A stretch of 45,695 nucleotides of DNA. Origin: an uncultured Bacteroidota bacterium (GTDB taxonomy: Bacteria; Bacteroidota; Bacteroidia; Chitinophagales; Chitinophagaceae). A model generated the notes under the pieces. That model did not search any database. It was given only the letters and a program-made list of their open reading frames with translations, and was not told where the DNA came from. Each line of letters starts with the position of its first letter. The stretch's first letter is position 1. Positions 25,942 to 35,341 of the stretch are shown here, piece after piece. The stretch is taken from positions 1 through 45,695 of the forward strand of contig CAIYTT010000151.1 of the NCBI GenBank assembly GCA_903929195.1, written 5' to 3'. Made by a program: the position numbers and the translations under genes.

Positions 25942-28900
25942 TCAAAGAATTATTTCCGGCAAATGTGCATTTTTAAGCCTACTATTAAAATTTTTAATTT
26001 TTTCAAATAAAAGAGCCGATTGGTTTAAAAGTTCTGCAACATTTTGATTGGTTTCCTTTGCTGCTGTTATACATTGGGTTGTAGGTGGCATATCAGCACC
26101 TTGCAGGTTATCGAAAATTGCCGTAAGTCTATCATTTTGTTGCATTAGGCTTTTAGAAGCTTCATTACCAAGTAAATTCCCTAGTGCAGGCAATAGGGTG
26201 TCTTTTATTGTTTGCGAAATATCGTATTGCTGCACTTTAATTAAATTATTTAGTTGCTGCTTTATGCTATTTAGTTTTGGTAATATTATATTGCAATTTT
26301 GTCTATTTTGGTAACACAATAACGATAAATCATGCTGTAGTTGTAAGTCTTTTAGGCTGGTTTTTACACGAGGGTCCATAACCACATTAAGTACCTGTGT
26401 ATAACTCTTGCCATCAACACTCAATTTTACAGTATAGTTGCCCGGCATAACCCATGGACTCGTTGGGCTAGGTGGCGTATCTTCGTGTATAGCACCTATT
26501 GCATAAGAAGGTGGTAGATTTAATGGAGTGTAGTGCATGTCCCAAAGAAAACGATGCGAGCCAGCTGTAGTAGATAGCATCTGCTGAGGACGCACCCAAT
26601 ATAAAGGAATATTTACATTTGGAATTGTATATAAAGTATCGTTAGAGCTATAATGACGTATTGTTTTGCCTTTATTGTCTATAATATCAAGTGTTATTTC
26701 AGAATTCGCTTTATCCTTTATATAATAATCTATAATAGCTCCATCGGGCGGGTTTTTCCCAACCGGTTCTTCTTTGGGTAATGGAGTATCAGTATTTAAA
26801 TTCCACCTTACACGTATTGCTTTTTGTGGCTTATAAAGTAGTACCTTATCTAAAGTTTTAGTAGCTGCAATTTGTCTTAAAGGGTTTATGTTATCCATTA
26901 TCCAGAAGGAGCGACCATGTGTCGCAACAATCAAATCGTCATCTTTAATAGTTAAATCTCTAATAGAAGTAGCAGGCATATTTCTTCTTAATGTCTGCCA
27001 ATTTTCTCCTGCATCAAAAGATACATAAACCTCTGTTTCCGACCCTGCATAGAGTAAACCTGCTTGCAATGGGTCTTCTTTTACAACATTTATGGGGTTA
27101 TTAGGTAGTCCTTTTATTATTTCCGTCCATGTTTTGCCACCATCTGTTGTTTTGTAAATATGTGGATGGTAGTCGTCTAATCTTATTCTGTTTACCGCTG
27201 CAAAAACTGTATTTTTATCTGTATGGCTTGCGTCCATAATAGAAATTTTACTCCAAGAAGTTAAGTTAGGCGGAGTAACATTTTGCCAGTTTTTACCACC
27301 ATCGTGGGTTACATGTATATAACCATCGTCTGTGCCTACCCATATCAAGTTACTGTCTAACGGCGACAGAGCTATGGTATAGATTACGCCTCTTTGTGGC
27401 ATGGTACTCATCTCATTGTTTCTATAAATGCCTATGCTCTCGGCAATATCATAGGTTTGTCGGGTAAGGTCTGGGCTAATTGTCTTCCACGATTTACCAC
27501 CATCTCGAGTTTTAAATAATACATTGCCTGCATAAAATAATGTTTTATTATCAATGGGAGAAAAAACAATAGGTGCTGTACGTATAAACCGATATTTACC
27601 CGAATGGGTAATATCCGGGCTTATATTCTGTGCTTGTCCGGTACGCTTGTCGTATTTAGATATTTTGCCACCGTAAATAATATTGGGGTCAAGTGGGTCG
27701 GCTACAACATAACCATATTCTTCCGCACTAACAGAATGCCAGTCTCTAACTGTAATAGCCCCATCATTACCACGCGAACTAATACCAACAGAACCGCTTT
27801 CTTGTTGTCCGCTATATACATTGTAAGGAAATGCATTATCTGCACTTACGTGATATAGCTGTGCTGTTGGTTGGTTATACCAAGAACTCCATGTGTTGCC
27901 ACCATTTACAGTAACAATGCCGCCTTGGTCGTTAGCACATAATAGGATGTCAGTATTTTGTGGGTTTATCCATAATCTGTGGTAGTCATCACCACCGGGA
28001 GCACCTTTAAAACCGTCCCATGTTTTACCACCGTCTGTAGATTTCCACACCACCACATTGGCATCATAAACAATATCTGCATTTTTAGGGTCCACTTTCA
28101 CTTCTGCAAAGTCTGTACCCCTATCCCAAAGTCGTTTATCTGCATTCATTTTTACCCAATTTTCACCAGCATCATCACAACGATAAATACCACCTGTTTG
28201 CTCATTACAACTTACAACTGCATATAAACGATTGTGCATAGAGGGTGCGATACAAAAACCAATTCTGGTTAATCCGTCTTTTGTAGCATCGGGCAGACCG
28301 TTTTTTAATTGTTTCCAAGTATTACCACCGTCAACCGATTTGTAAAGTCCACTGTTTGTTCCGTGCCACTCTCCGTTTTCCCAAGGAGCTAAACGACCTG
28401 CATACATGTCTGCATAAACGATATTAGCATTTTCAGGGTCTATAGCTACTTGTATTGCACCTGTATTTTCGTCTATATAAAGTACTTTAATCCATGTTTT
28501 GCCACCATCGGTAGTTTTAAAAACACCTCTTTGCGTATTGGGTCCATAGGGATGACCCAACACTGCTGCAAAAACAATATTCTCATTTTTAGGGTCTATG
28601 GCTATACCACCAATTTGTAAACCGGAATCAAGACCTAAATTTTGCCATGTTTTTCCGGCATCAACCGACTTATATACACCGTTACCTACCGACAAATCAG
28701 GTCTTTGCAAACCTTCACCACTACACACATATATAATATTAGAATTAGAGGCTGCTACCGCAACATCGCCAATAGAACCTGTAGATTGATTATCAAAAAT
28801 AGGGTTCCAAGTTCTGCCATAGTCATTTGTTTTCCATACCCCACCATTATTTACCCCTATATAAAACACATTGGGATGTTGCAAATCTCCCGAAGCACCC

Positions 28901-29049
28901 ACTGTTCTACCACCACGATATGGACCTATCATACGCCATTTAAGACAATTAAATAAAGTAGTATCTTTGGTTTGGGTATATGCAATATTTATAAAACCTA
29001 CTAGCAAATAAGTGAAAAGTAAAAAATATTTTATATTATTTTTATTCAT
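25942..29049 (-). CDS. Large secreted BNR/sortilin-like beta-propeller protein
   Basis: A 1035-residue protein with a signal peptide (MNKNNIKYFLLFTYLLVGFI...YTQ). About eleven Asp-box motifs run from the N-terminus to about residue 690 (KTNDYGRTW, KSVDAGKTW, KTTDGGKTW, RCDDAGENW, VTHDGGKNW and others), which build two propellers as in VPS10/sortilin-like proteins. The C-terminal third has a beta-sandwich region (MPGNYTVKLSVDGKSYTQVL) and a helical end. Such proteins are often labelled glycosyl hydrolases, but no sialidase catalytic set is visible. No T9SS sorting domain is seen. It probably acts in the periplasm or at the surface; the substrate is unknown. Confidence 0.8.
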   Translation of the reverse strand: MNKNNIKYFLLFTYLLVGFINIAYTQTKDTTLFNCLKWRMIGPYRGGRTVGASGDLQHPNVFYIGVNNGGVWKTNDYGRTWNPIFDNQSTGSIGDVAVAASNSNIIYVCSGEGLQRPDLSVGNGVYKSVDAGKTWQNLGLDSGLQIGGIAIDPKNENIVFAAVLGHPYGPNTQRGVFKTTDGGKTWIKVLYIDENTGAIQVAIDPENANIVYADMYAGRLAPWENGEWHGTNSGLYKSVDGGNTWKQLKNGLPDATKDGLTRIGFCIAPSMHNRLYAVVSCNEQTGGIYRCDDAGENWVKMNADKRLWDRGTDFAEVKVDPKNADIVYDANVVVWKSTDGGKTWDGFKGAPGGDDYHRLWINPQNTDILLCANDQGGIVTVNGGNTWSSWYNQPTAQLYHVSADNAFPYNVYSGQQESGSVGISSRGNDGAITVRDWHSVSAEEYGYVVADPLDPNIIYGGKISKYDKRTGQAQNISPDITHSGKYRFIRTAPIVFSPIDNKTLFYAGNVLFKTRDGGKSWKTISPDLTRQTYDIAESIGIYRNNEMSTMPQRGVIYTIALSPLDSNLIWVGTDDGYIHVTHDGGKNWQNVTPPNLTSWSKISIMDASHTDKNTVFAAVNRIRLDDYHPHIYKTTDGGKTWTEIIKGLPNNPINVVKEDPLQAGLLYAGSETEVYVSFDAGENWQTLRRNMPATSIRDLTIKDDDLIVATHGRSFWIMDNINPLRQIAATKTLDKVLLYKPQKAIRVRWNLNTDTPLPKEEPVGKNPPDGAIIDYYIKDKANSEITLDIIDNKGKTIRHYSSNDTLYTIPNVNIPLYWVRPQQMLSTTAGSHRFLWDMHYTPLNLPPSYAIGAIHEDTPPSPTSPWVMPGNYTVKLSVDGKSYTQVLNVVMDPRVKTSLKDLQLQHDLSLLCYQNRQNCNIILPKLNSIKQQLNNLIKVQQYDISQTIKDTLLPALGNLLGNEASKSLMQQNDRLTAIFDNLQGADMPPTTQCITAAKETNQNVAELLNQSALLFEKIKNFNSRLKNAHLPEIIL

Positions 29050-29222
29050 TTATGATTTAATTATCAACTTGTCAAAGAAAGATAAAAAAAGTGATATTGC
29101 TAAAAAAATGTTCTATTTAGCATTAAGAAATTATCAATATAACTATATTCTATTTTAGTTTTTGAACTTGAATATCCATAATAACTATAAAATATGTATC
29201 TTTAAATCCTAAATTGTTTATT

Positions 29223-29969
29223 ATGAAATTGATTGTATTATTCTTTGTATTTTGTTCCTTAAACTTATTTGCCCAAAACAATACAGAAAACAAAACAGAT
29301 AAACTTGCCGGCAAGGTAAAGACAGTTGTAGAACAGGAATATATAATGAAATATACTTTTGGTATTGGCTCAAAAGTTTTTTTTAATAAAATAAACAGAG
29401 ATTTTGATAACATTGGAAATGAAATTGAAGTAAAAGCATTCAATAAAAAAGGCAAAATTGATTATAGAGAAACCTATATTTATAATCCACAAGGTTTTTT
29501 ATCAGAAAGCATGTTATATAATGAAGACAATATACAGGAAACAAGGTTGATACATATATATAATAATAAAAACAAATTAGCCGAAACCGATGAAATGGAT
29601 GCAAAAAACAGCTTAATAAAGAAGAGTATTTTTCATTACGATGACAATGGCAAACAAATAGAATTCATTAATTATGAGGCAGATAATAGAATAGAATTTA
29701 AGACAATAAATAAATTTGATATTTCGGGAAATAAAATAAGAGAAGACTATTATAATAAAAACGATAGTTTAGAATTTATTTTGGAGTTTAAATATGATAG
29801 TAATGGCAGAGAAACAGAACAAGATTATTTAGACCCAACCGGTATTTTAGCATTTAAAACAACTTACAAATACGAAGATATGGATAGCCATGGCAATTGG
29901 CTTAAAAAACTTATTTATGAAAACAATAAATTAAAAATTATTAACAAACGGACTGTCGTTTATTTTTAA
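29223..29969 (+). CDS. Secreted protein with YD/RHS-like repeats
   Basis: About 248 residues from the ATG at 29223, which begins a good signal peptide (MKLIVLFFVFCSLNLFAQ). The mature part has repeated strand pairs of the form YIYNPQGFLSESMLYNEDN, YDDNGKQIEFINYE, KFDISGNKIREDYYN, KYDSNGRETEQDYL and KYEDMDSHGNWLKKLIYENN, like the YD repeats of RHS proteins and small secreted lipoproteins in this phylum. No enzymatic motif is seen. Single gene; function unknown. Confidence 0.65.
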   Translation: MKLIVLFFVFCSLNLFAQNNTENKTDKLAGKVKTVVEQEYIMKYTFGIGSKVFFNKINRDFDNIGNEIEVKAFNKKGKIDYRETYIYNPQGFLSESMLYNEDNIQETRLIHIYNNKNKLAETDEMDAKNSLIKKSIFHYDDNGKQIEFINYEADNRIEFKTINKFDISGNKIREDYYNKNDSLEFILEFKYDSNGRETEQDYLDPTGILAFKTTYKYEDMDSHGNWLKKLIYENNKLKIINKRTVVYF

Positions 29970-30052
29970 TAGTTATAAAGTGTTTAAATTTCGAGAAATC
30001 TGTAAAGAATAAACTCTTACAATTTTAAATTACCTGCAAACAACAAAATAAA

Positions 30053-30217
30053 CTACCCTATTACTTTAAAAGTTTGTTCAGGAAAAAAATGTTCAACTTC
30101 TTTAATAAATTTATGTTTTAAATCACTAAGCCTGTTGTTATTTTCTAATTTTTGTACAATCTCAAGTTCAAATTTATGATAATATTTATTTTCTAAAGGA
30201 ATTTTCTTTTTTAGCAT
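30053..30217 (-). CDS. Short overlapping ORF, possibly the 3' part of a frameshifted gene
   Basis: Fifty-four residues (MLKKKIPLENKYYHKFELEI...EHFFPEQTFKVIG), starting at an ATG that lies inside the end of the preceding minus-strand ORF. The junction is an A6 run. Either these are two overlapping genes, or one gene of about 140 residues broken by a one-base indel in the A-run. The helix-like charged sequence is plausible protein. The family is not recognised. Confidence 0.4.
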   Translation of the reverse strand: MLKKKIPLENKYYHKFELEIVQKLENNNRLSDLKHKFIKEVEHFFPEQTFKVIG

Positions 30218-30461
30218 TTGATGTGGACGTTTTCTTAACAGATTCAGTCGTAATATCTATAATATCTTTAATTATAGCTTTATTTGTAAAAATAAATTCA
30301 TTAGCAATTGGCCGAATTAGCACAATTGTAAAGCCTTTATGAATTTCCAACTTGTTTTTTTGACTTGAAATTGAAAAAATAGATTTAAATCCATCATTTA
30401 AAAAACCATTTTCCCCTTCCGGAATATTAACATATTTAGTATTAATTGCAAATGATTCCAT
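30186..30461 (-). CDS. Small protein of unknown function
   Basis: Ninety-one residues (MESFAINTKYVNIPEGENGF...), with a beta-rich first half and a Thr/Ser/Lys-rich end (ESVKKTSTSNAKKENSFRK) that becomes unlike the rest exactly where the next frame takes over. The start is the first ATG after an AT-rich gap. No family recognised. See the overlapping ORF at 30053-30217. Confidence 0.45.
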   Translation of the reverse strand: MESFAINTKYVNIPEGENGFLNDGFKSIFSISSQKNKLEIHKGFTIVLIRPIANEFIFTNKAIIKDIIDITTESVKKTSTSNAKKENSFRK

Positions 30462-30573
30462 AATTGAAAATAATATTTCATAACAAAGCTACTTTTATTA
30501 AATCAAATATCTAAAGTGGTCTATAAAAAATGATTAAAGTACAACCTCAATAAAACATCCACTACACATCTTA

Positions 30574-32625
30574 TTACCACCTTAAAAGCATACTTATTCT
30601 ATCTGCTACAATAGATGTATTTGGTAGCATTGCTGCTTCTAATAGCATATTCATTGGTACAGCAGGTAAATCTAATGCTCCTATTGTTTGTATGGGTGCA
30701 TCTAAAAACGTAAAACAATTCTGAGCAATTCTTCCTGCTAATGCCTCACAAAATGAATTACGTAGCTGTTCTTCCGTAAGCACAATACATTTGCCGTGTC
30801 TCTTAACTGTATTATATATCAGCTCTTCGTCTAATGGGTAAATGGTACGTATATCTATTATTTCAACACAACCCGGGAACTGCTTTGCGGCACTTTTTGC
30901 CCAATAAACACCCATCCCATAAGTTATAATACATAAAGATTCGCCATTATCTATTTTTTCATTAGTAGCTTCTAAAACAATAGCACCTTTACCCAATGGG
31001 ATAATGTAATCTTTATCGGGCTCAATTGTTTTTGCATCTTCCGTACCGGGTACTTTGCTCCAATACAACCCCTTATGCTCTAACATAACCACAGGATTCC
31101 CATCTAAAAAAGCAGCTTTCATCAATCCTTTAATATCGGCAGCATTGCTTGGGTAGGCTATTTTTATACCTTTTATAGTTGCCAATGTGCTTTCTATACT
31201 GCCACTATGGTAAGGGCCACCGCCACCATAAGCACCTATCGGAACTCTTATAATTACAGATACAGGGAATTTACCGCAACTTAAATAACATGATTTGCTT
31301 ATTTCTGTTACTAATTGATTTAAGCCCGGATATATATAATCTGCAAACTGAACCTCTACTATTGGCTTTAAACCTACCGCACACATACCTGCAGTTGAAC
31401 CGATAATATATGCTTCTTGTATCGCTGTGTTAAATACCCTACTGTCTCCGAATTTGTCTGCAAGGGTTGCCGCTTCTCTAAAAACACCTCCTAAACGTTT
31501 ACCAACATCTTGTCCGTAAAATAATGCTTGTGGATATTCATTTAATAGTTCTTCAACTGCATGTAAGGCAGCATCAACCATTACAACCTTTTCTTTTCCT
31601 TCCGGAAATCTTATACCCTTTTCTTCAGTAACCGGCGTTGGTGCAAAAACAAAATCAGAAACGGTTAGCGGATTGGGTTCTTGTGCTGCTACTGCAGCAT
31701 TAAAATCTATTTCTACAATTCTTTTTTGTTCACTTTCAATAGCTTCAAGCTGGGTATTACCTATACCCTGTTCCATTAAATAATTCCTAAGTTTTGGTCC
31801 CGGGTCATCTTTAGCATGTTTCGCCATATCTTCGGGTGTTCTATACCATTCTTTACGCACACCCGATGTATGATGACCCAATAATGGAACTTTTGCATGT
31901 ACTAAAATAGGCTTACGTTCTGTTCTAACATAATTAATTGCCTCATTCATTACACGGTATGATTCTAAAAAATTACTGCCATCTACCTGCACTCTTTCCA
32001 TGCCTTTAAAACCACTGGCATATTCATAAGCATTCATAGTTCTAGCTTCATCGCTAGATACAGATATGCCCCAATCATTATCTTGAACCAAATAGATGAT
32101 AGGCAAATGATGTAAAACTGCAAATTGAAATGCTTCACTTACCTCTCCCTCTGTAACACTGCCATCGCCAAATGAACATATTGTAACAGGCGGAATAGGA
32201 TAATTACTTAGTTTTTGTCTTTCTCTGTAAGCAATACCTTGTGCAACACCTGTTGTAGGTATGGCTTGCATACCTGTGGCGCTACTTTGACTTATTATTT
32301 TAGGAAAATTTTCATTTATAGAATTAGGATGATTATAATAAGCTCTTCCACCTGTAAAAGGGTCATCACCTTTCGCAAGTAATTGCAACATCATATCATA
32401 AGGTCTGTAGCCCATTGCCAACATCATACTCTCATCTCTATAATAAGGACTTACAAAATCGCATGGCTTTAGTTGTATAGCAGTAGCTATCTGTATTGCC
32501 TCATGACCTCTACTTGTACTGTGTACATACTTACAAATTTGTCTGTTTGTATCATAGATTTCAGCCATTGCTTTGGCTGTCATCATTAGTCTATAAGCAT
32601 TTAAAGAAATATCAATTGATGGCAT
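30574..32625 (-). CDS. Branched-chain 2-oxoacid dehydrogenase E1, alpha-beta fusion
   Basis: A 683-residue thiamine-diphosphate enzyme. The first half is E1-alpha: GHEAIQIATAIQLKPCDFVS, YYRDESMML, then the ThDP/Mg motif GDGSVTEGEVSEAF (from residue 153) with Asn183 in QDNDWGISV. From about residue 345 the E1-beta part begins (VVMVDAALHAVEELLNEYPQ, FYGQDVGKRLGGVFR, EVQFADYIYPG). The fused form is common in this phylum and is usually the 2-oxoisovalerate (branched-chain) dehydrogenase, which feeds branched fatty-acid synthesis. E2 and E3 genes are not adjacent. Pyruvate as substrate is less likely but not excluded. Confidence 0.88.
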   Translation of the reverse strand: MPSIDISLNAYRLMMTAKAMAEIYDTNRQICKYVHSTSRGHEAIQIATAIQLKPCDFVSPYYRDESMMLAMGYRPYDMMLQLLAKGDDPFTGGRAYYNHPNSINENFPKIISQSSATGMQAIPTTGVAQGIAYRERQKLSNYPIPPVTICSFGDGSVTEGEVSEAFQFAVLHHLPIIYLVQDNDWGISVSSDEARTMNAYEYASGFKGMERVQVDGSNFLESYRVMNEAINYVRTERKPILVHAKVPLLGHHTSGVRKEWYRTPEDMAKHAKDDPGPKLRNYLMEQGIGNTQLEAIESEQKRIVEIDFNAAVAAQEPNPLTVSDFVFAPTPVTEEKGIRFPEGKEKVVMVDAALHAVEELLNEYPQALFYGQDVGKRLGGVFREAATLADKFGDSRVFNTAIQEAYIIGSTAGMCAVGLKPIVEVQFADYIYPGLNQLVTEISKSCYLSCGKFPVSVIIRVPIGAYGGGGPYHSGSIESTLATIKGIKIAYPSNAADIKGLMKAAFLDGNPVVMLEHKGLYWSKVPGTEDAKTIEPDKDYIIPLGKGAIVLEATNEKIDNGESLCIITYGMGVYWAKSAAKQFPGCVEIIDIRTIYPLDEELIYNTVKRHGKCIVLTEEQLRNSFCEALAGRIAQNCFTFLDAPIQTIGALDLPAVPMNMLLEAAMLPNTSIVADRISMLLRW

Positions 32626-32712
32626 GAACTATTTTCTAAATATAAAATTAATGAAGCAAATGTATATTAAAAGTTGAAAAGAAAAAGGCATTAAATAAAA
32701 ACAATAAACAAT

Positions 32713-33657
32713 CTAATTCACATTATAGATAGGCTTAATAATTTCGGAGTCAATTATTTTGCACATTTTATTAGAACCTATAAAATTCAAATGGTCATTA
32801 TCCAAAAAATCATTAACATAAAATCTATTATCATAAAAGTAATTAAAATATTTAAAATTATATTTTTTTTGCATATCGCTAATAATTTTCTTATTCATTT
32901 CTAAGTATTGTGGCAAACAATTATCAGAATATGTGTGATACACAGGCATGGTAATTACAACTGCATGAATATTTTTCTTTTTCAATTCAATTAATATTTC
33001 TTCAAAATCAGTTACAATACTTTGAATTTCTTTAGTTGTACCCGCCATATTATTATACAGTGCAACCCTTACTTTACCCAAAGAATCACTAATATTTTTA
33101 ATGTCATTTGTGGTATCCATTCTAGAATATCCATTAGTGTCTATTGTTTCAGCAAGATTTACATTAAATCCCTTTTTTATAAAATCTACTGTTTTTTCAG
33201 GTGTATATAAGGTTAATAAAGAATATCTTCTTGCATCTGCAATTGGGAAATCTTTAAGTTTTATACCCCAAAAATGCAAGTAAAAATAATACCTCCACTC
33301 TTCTATTTTATTACTTTCATTACATGCAAAAAAAGTTGGATAACTTACACAAATAAAAACGACTTTTAATTTAGGCATTTTGTCTATATATTTTTGCAAA
33401 ATACTTTTATCATAATATAATGTTTGTGACAGATACCCAAGATTGTAAGTTTTATGAGATAAACTTTCAGGATTAATACCATATAAAATTTGAGATGTAC
33501 CTAAACACAGTACCTCAATATGTTCTAAATTTCGTTCCAAATAAAATCTTTTTTTGCTATATGAATTAGGTATTTTATACAGCTTGTATTCTATAAAAAC
33601 AAATGCAATTATTAATGGAAAAACAAAAATGAATATCCTAATTAAATTTTTTTTCAT
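32713..33657 (-). CDS. SGNH/DltD-like partner of an MBOAT acyltransferase
   Basis: A 314-residue protein with one N-terminal membrane anchor (IRIFIFVFPLIIAFVFIEY) and an extracytoplasmic domain. VLCLGTSQILYGINPESL resembles block I of SGNH/DltD-like proteins with Ser as the candidate nucleophile, and NDHLNFIGSNKM near the end has the Asp-x-x-His placement of block V. It follows the MBOAT gene after 3 bp. Such pairs move acyl groups across the membrane and onto a polysaccharide or teichoic-acid-like acceptor. The acceptor is unknown. Confidence 0.65.
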   Translation of the reverse strand: MKKNLIRIFIFVFPLIIAFVFIEYKLYKIPNSYSKKRFYLERNLEHIEVLCLGTSQILYGINPESLSHKTYNLGYLSQTLYYDKSILQKYIDKMPKLKVVFICVSYPTFFACNESNKIEEWRYYFYLHFWGIKLKDFPIADARRYSLLTLYTPEKTVDFIKKGFNVNLAETIDTNGYSRMDTTNDIKNISDSLGKVRVALYNNMAGTTKEIQSIVTDFEEILIELKKKNIHAVVITMPVYHTYSDNCLPQYLEMNKKIISDMQKKYNFKYFNYFYDNRFYVNDFLDNDHLNFIGSNKMCKIIDSEIIKPIYNVN

Positions 33658-33660
33658 GTA

Positions 33661-35127
33661 TTAAAATTGAAAATAAATAAATTGATGTTTACCAAAAACA
33701 CCAAAAAATACAATTGTAATTATGGCTGCATAATAAATACCCCAACGAAACCAAATTGGCTTTTTATAAAATGTTTCGTCAAACTTATACTTTGCTTTTA
33801 GAATGTGTACAAATTCTAAAAATAATATTAAACAAAAACAAGGCAACAATAAATTAGGGATACCCGGAAGATTTAAAAAAGCTATTTTTTTTGTAAGCCA
33901 TACTTTATGTATTTCAGCAGGTACGTTCATTATTTTTTTAATAATCAAAATAGAATCACTTAATGTTCCCGCTCTAAAAAATATCCATGCAAAATCTACC
34001 AATATAAATGTAATAATTACATCTAATAAATTATCAAGCCATTTTACACTATTAATTTTAAAAAATTGAGCAACATTGTGTCTATATTTTTTTGTTGCAA
34101 GTGCAAATATGAGATAAAACCCATGCAAAGCACCCCAAATTAAAAAAGTCCAATTGGCGCCATGCCAAAAGCCACTTACTAAAAATACAAAAAACAAATT
34201 AAAATACATTCTTGGTAAGGGTACTCTATTACCGCCTAATGGTATATATAAGTAATCTTTAAACCATGTAGAAAGAGAAATATGCCATCTTTTCCAAAAT
34301 TCAGAAATATTTCTGGAATGATATGGCATATTAAAATTCGTCATAAGCCTAAAACCCATTACCCTTGCCGCACCAATTGCAATATCAGAATAACCCGAAA
34401 AATCGCAAAAAATTTCAAATGCAAAAAAAACAGCTGCTATACAAAGTGCAATACCTGAAAAACTTTCAGGCTTATTAAAAATGGGTGTGGTTACTAATGC
34501 CAATCTATCTGCTATCACAACCTTTTTAAACATGCCCCATAACATTATTCTTAACCCTTTATAAATATTATTAAAATCAACAGTATGCTTTTCATAAAAT
34601 TGATGTAATATATTCTGTGGTCTTTCAATAGGACCGGCAACTAATTGAGGATAAAACATCACATATAGTGCGTAAATTCCAAAATGTCTTTCAGCCTTTT
34701 GATTTCCCCTATATACCTCTATTGTATAGCTCATTGCCTGAAACGTATGAAAAGATAAACCTATAGGCAATACAATATTTAGTAATGGTAGTGCATTTGA
34801 TGCATTCGTTAAATGAAAAGCATCATTTATATTACCAACAAAAAAATTATAATACTTAAATATAGCTAAAACACCAACATTTGCAACAATACTCATTACC
34901 AAATACCATTTTCTTGGTGCGTTTTGCGCATTCTCAATCATGATGCCAGCTATATAGTCTATTATAATAGTTAAAAATAATATAAGTATATAAATTGGTA
35001 TAAAATACATGTAAAAAATACAACTTGATACAAGTAAATGAAACCAACGAAATTTATGAGGAAGCAGAAAATAAAGTAGAGTTACTATAGGAAAAAATAA
35101 AAAAAAATCGAACGAATTAAATAACAT
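33661..35127 (-). CDS. MBOAT-family O-acyltransferase
   Basis: About 488 residues from the ATG at 35127 (MLFNSFDFFLFFPIVTLLYF); an upstream ATG at 35166 adds a poor N-terminus. About ten membrane helices. Diagnostic segments are PQLVAGPIERPQNILHQF, FCDFSGYSDIAIGAARVMGF, ISEFWKRWHISLSTWFKDYL and the active-site His in SGFWHGANWTFLIWGALHG. Family members (AlgI, DltB, PatA) take an acyl group from the cytoplasm and pass it to an extracytoplasmic acceptor with an SGNH partner, here the next gene. No polysaccharide cluster is adjacent. Confidence 0.9.
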   Translation of the reverse strand: MLFNSFDFFLFFPIVTLLYFLLPHKFRWFHLLVSSCIFYMYFIPIYILILFLTIIIDYIAGIMIENAQNAPRKWYLVMSIVANVGVLAIFKYYNFFVGNINDAFHLTNASNALPLLNIVLPIGLSFHTFQAMSYTIEVYRGNQKAERHFGIYALYVMFYPQLVAGPIERPQNILHQFYEKHTVDFNNIYKGLRIMLWGMFKKVVIADRLALVTTPIFNKPESFSGIALCIAAVFFAFEIFCDFSGYSDIAIGAARVMGFRLMTNFNMPYHSRNISEFWKRWHISLSTWFKDYLYIPLGGNRVPLPRMYFNLFFVFLVSGFWHGANWTFLIWGALHGFYLIFALATKKYRHNVAQFFKINSVKWLDNLLDVIITFILVDFAWIFFRAGTLSDSILIIKKIMNVPAEIHKVWLTKKIAFLNLPGIPNLLLPCFCLILFLEFVHILKAKYKFDETFYKKPIWFRWGIYYAAIITIVFFGVFGKHQFIYFQF

Positions 35128-35341
35128 ACTTATTTCTAGTTGTAAATACCCGCAAATATAAAACAAAAGAATGCTTGAAACATAAAAATATTATATATTT
35201 ATTTTTTTGGGAAATATACTACTTCAATTTATTCAAAATATAATATTCAAACAATCTCAAAGTATTAAATATTGTATTAAATTTGTCTGCTAAAGGTTTA
35301 TCTTTATCTTATTTAATTAAATTTTTAAACGATTAAAAATC

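Noticed and set aside
27604-28956. Plus-strand ORFs opposite the BNR gene
   Set aside because: They are shadows of the repetitive coding strand, full of Thr/Cys/Ile runs, with no domain or promoter of their own.
25942-29049. Minus-strand BNR protein as a sialidase
   Set aside because: Asp-boxes are present, but the arginine triad and other sialidase catalytic residues are not recognisable; Asp-boxes alone only show a propeller.
30200-30217. Programmed -1 frameshift at the A6G run
   Set aside because: The A AAA AAG heptamer is out of phase with the upstream frame (GCT AAA AAA GAA), and joining the frames needs +1, not -1.
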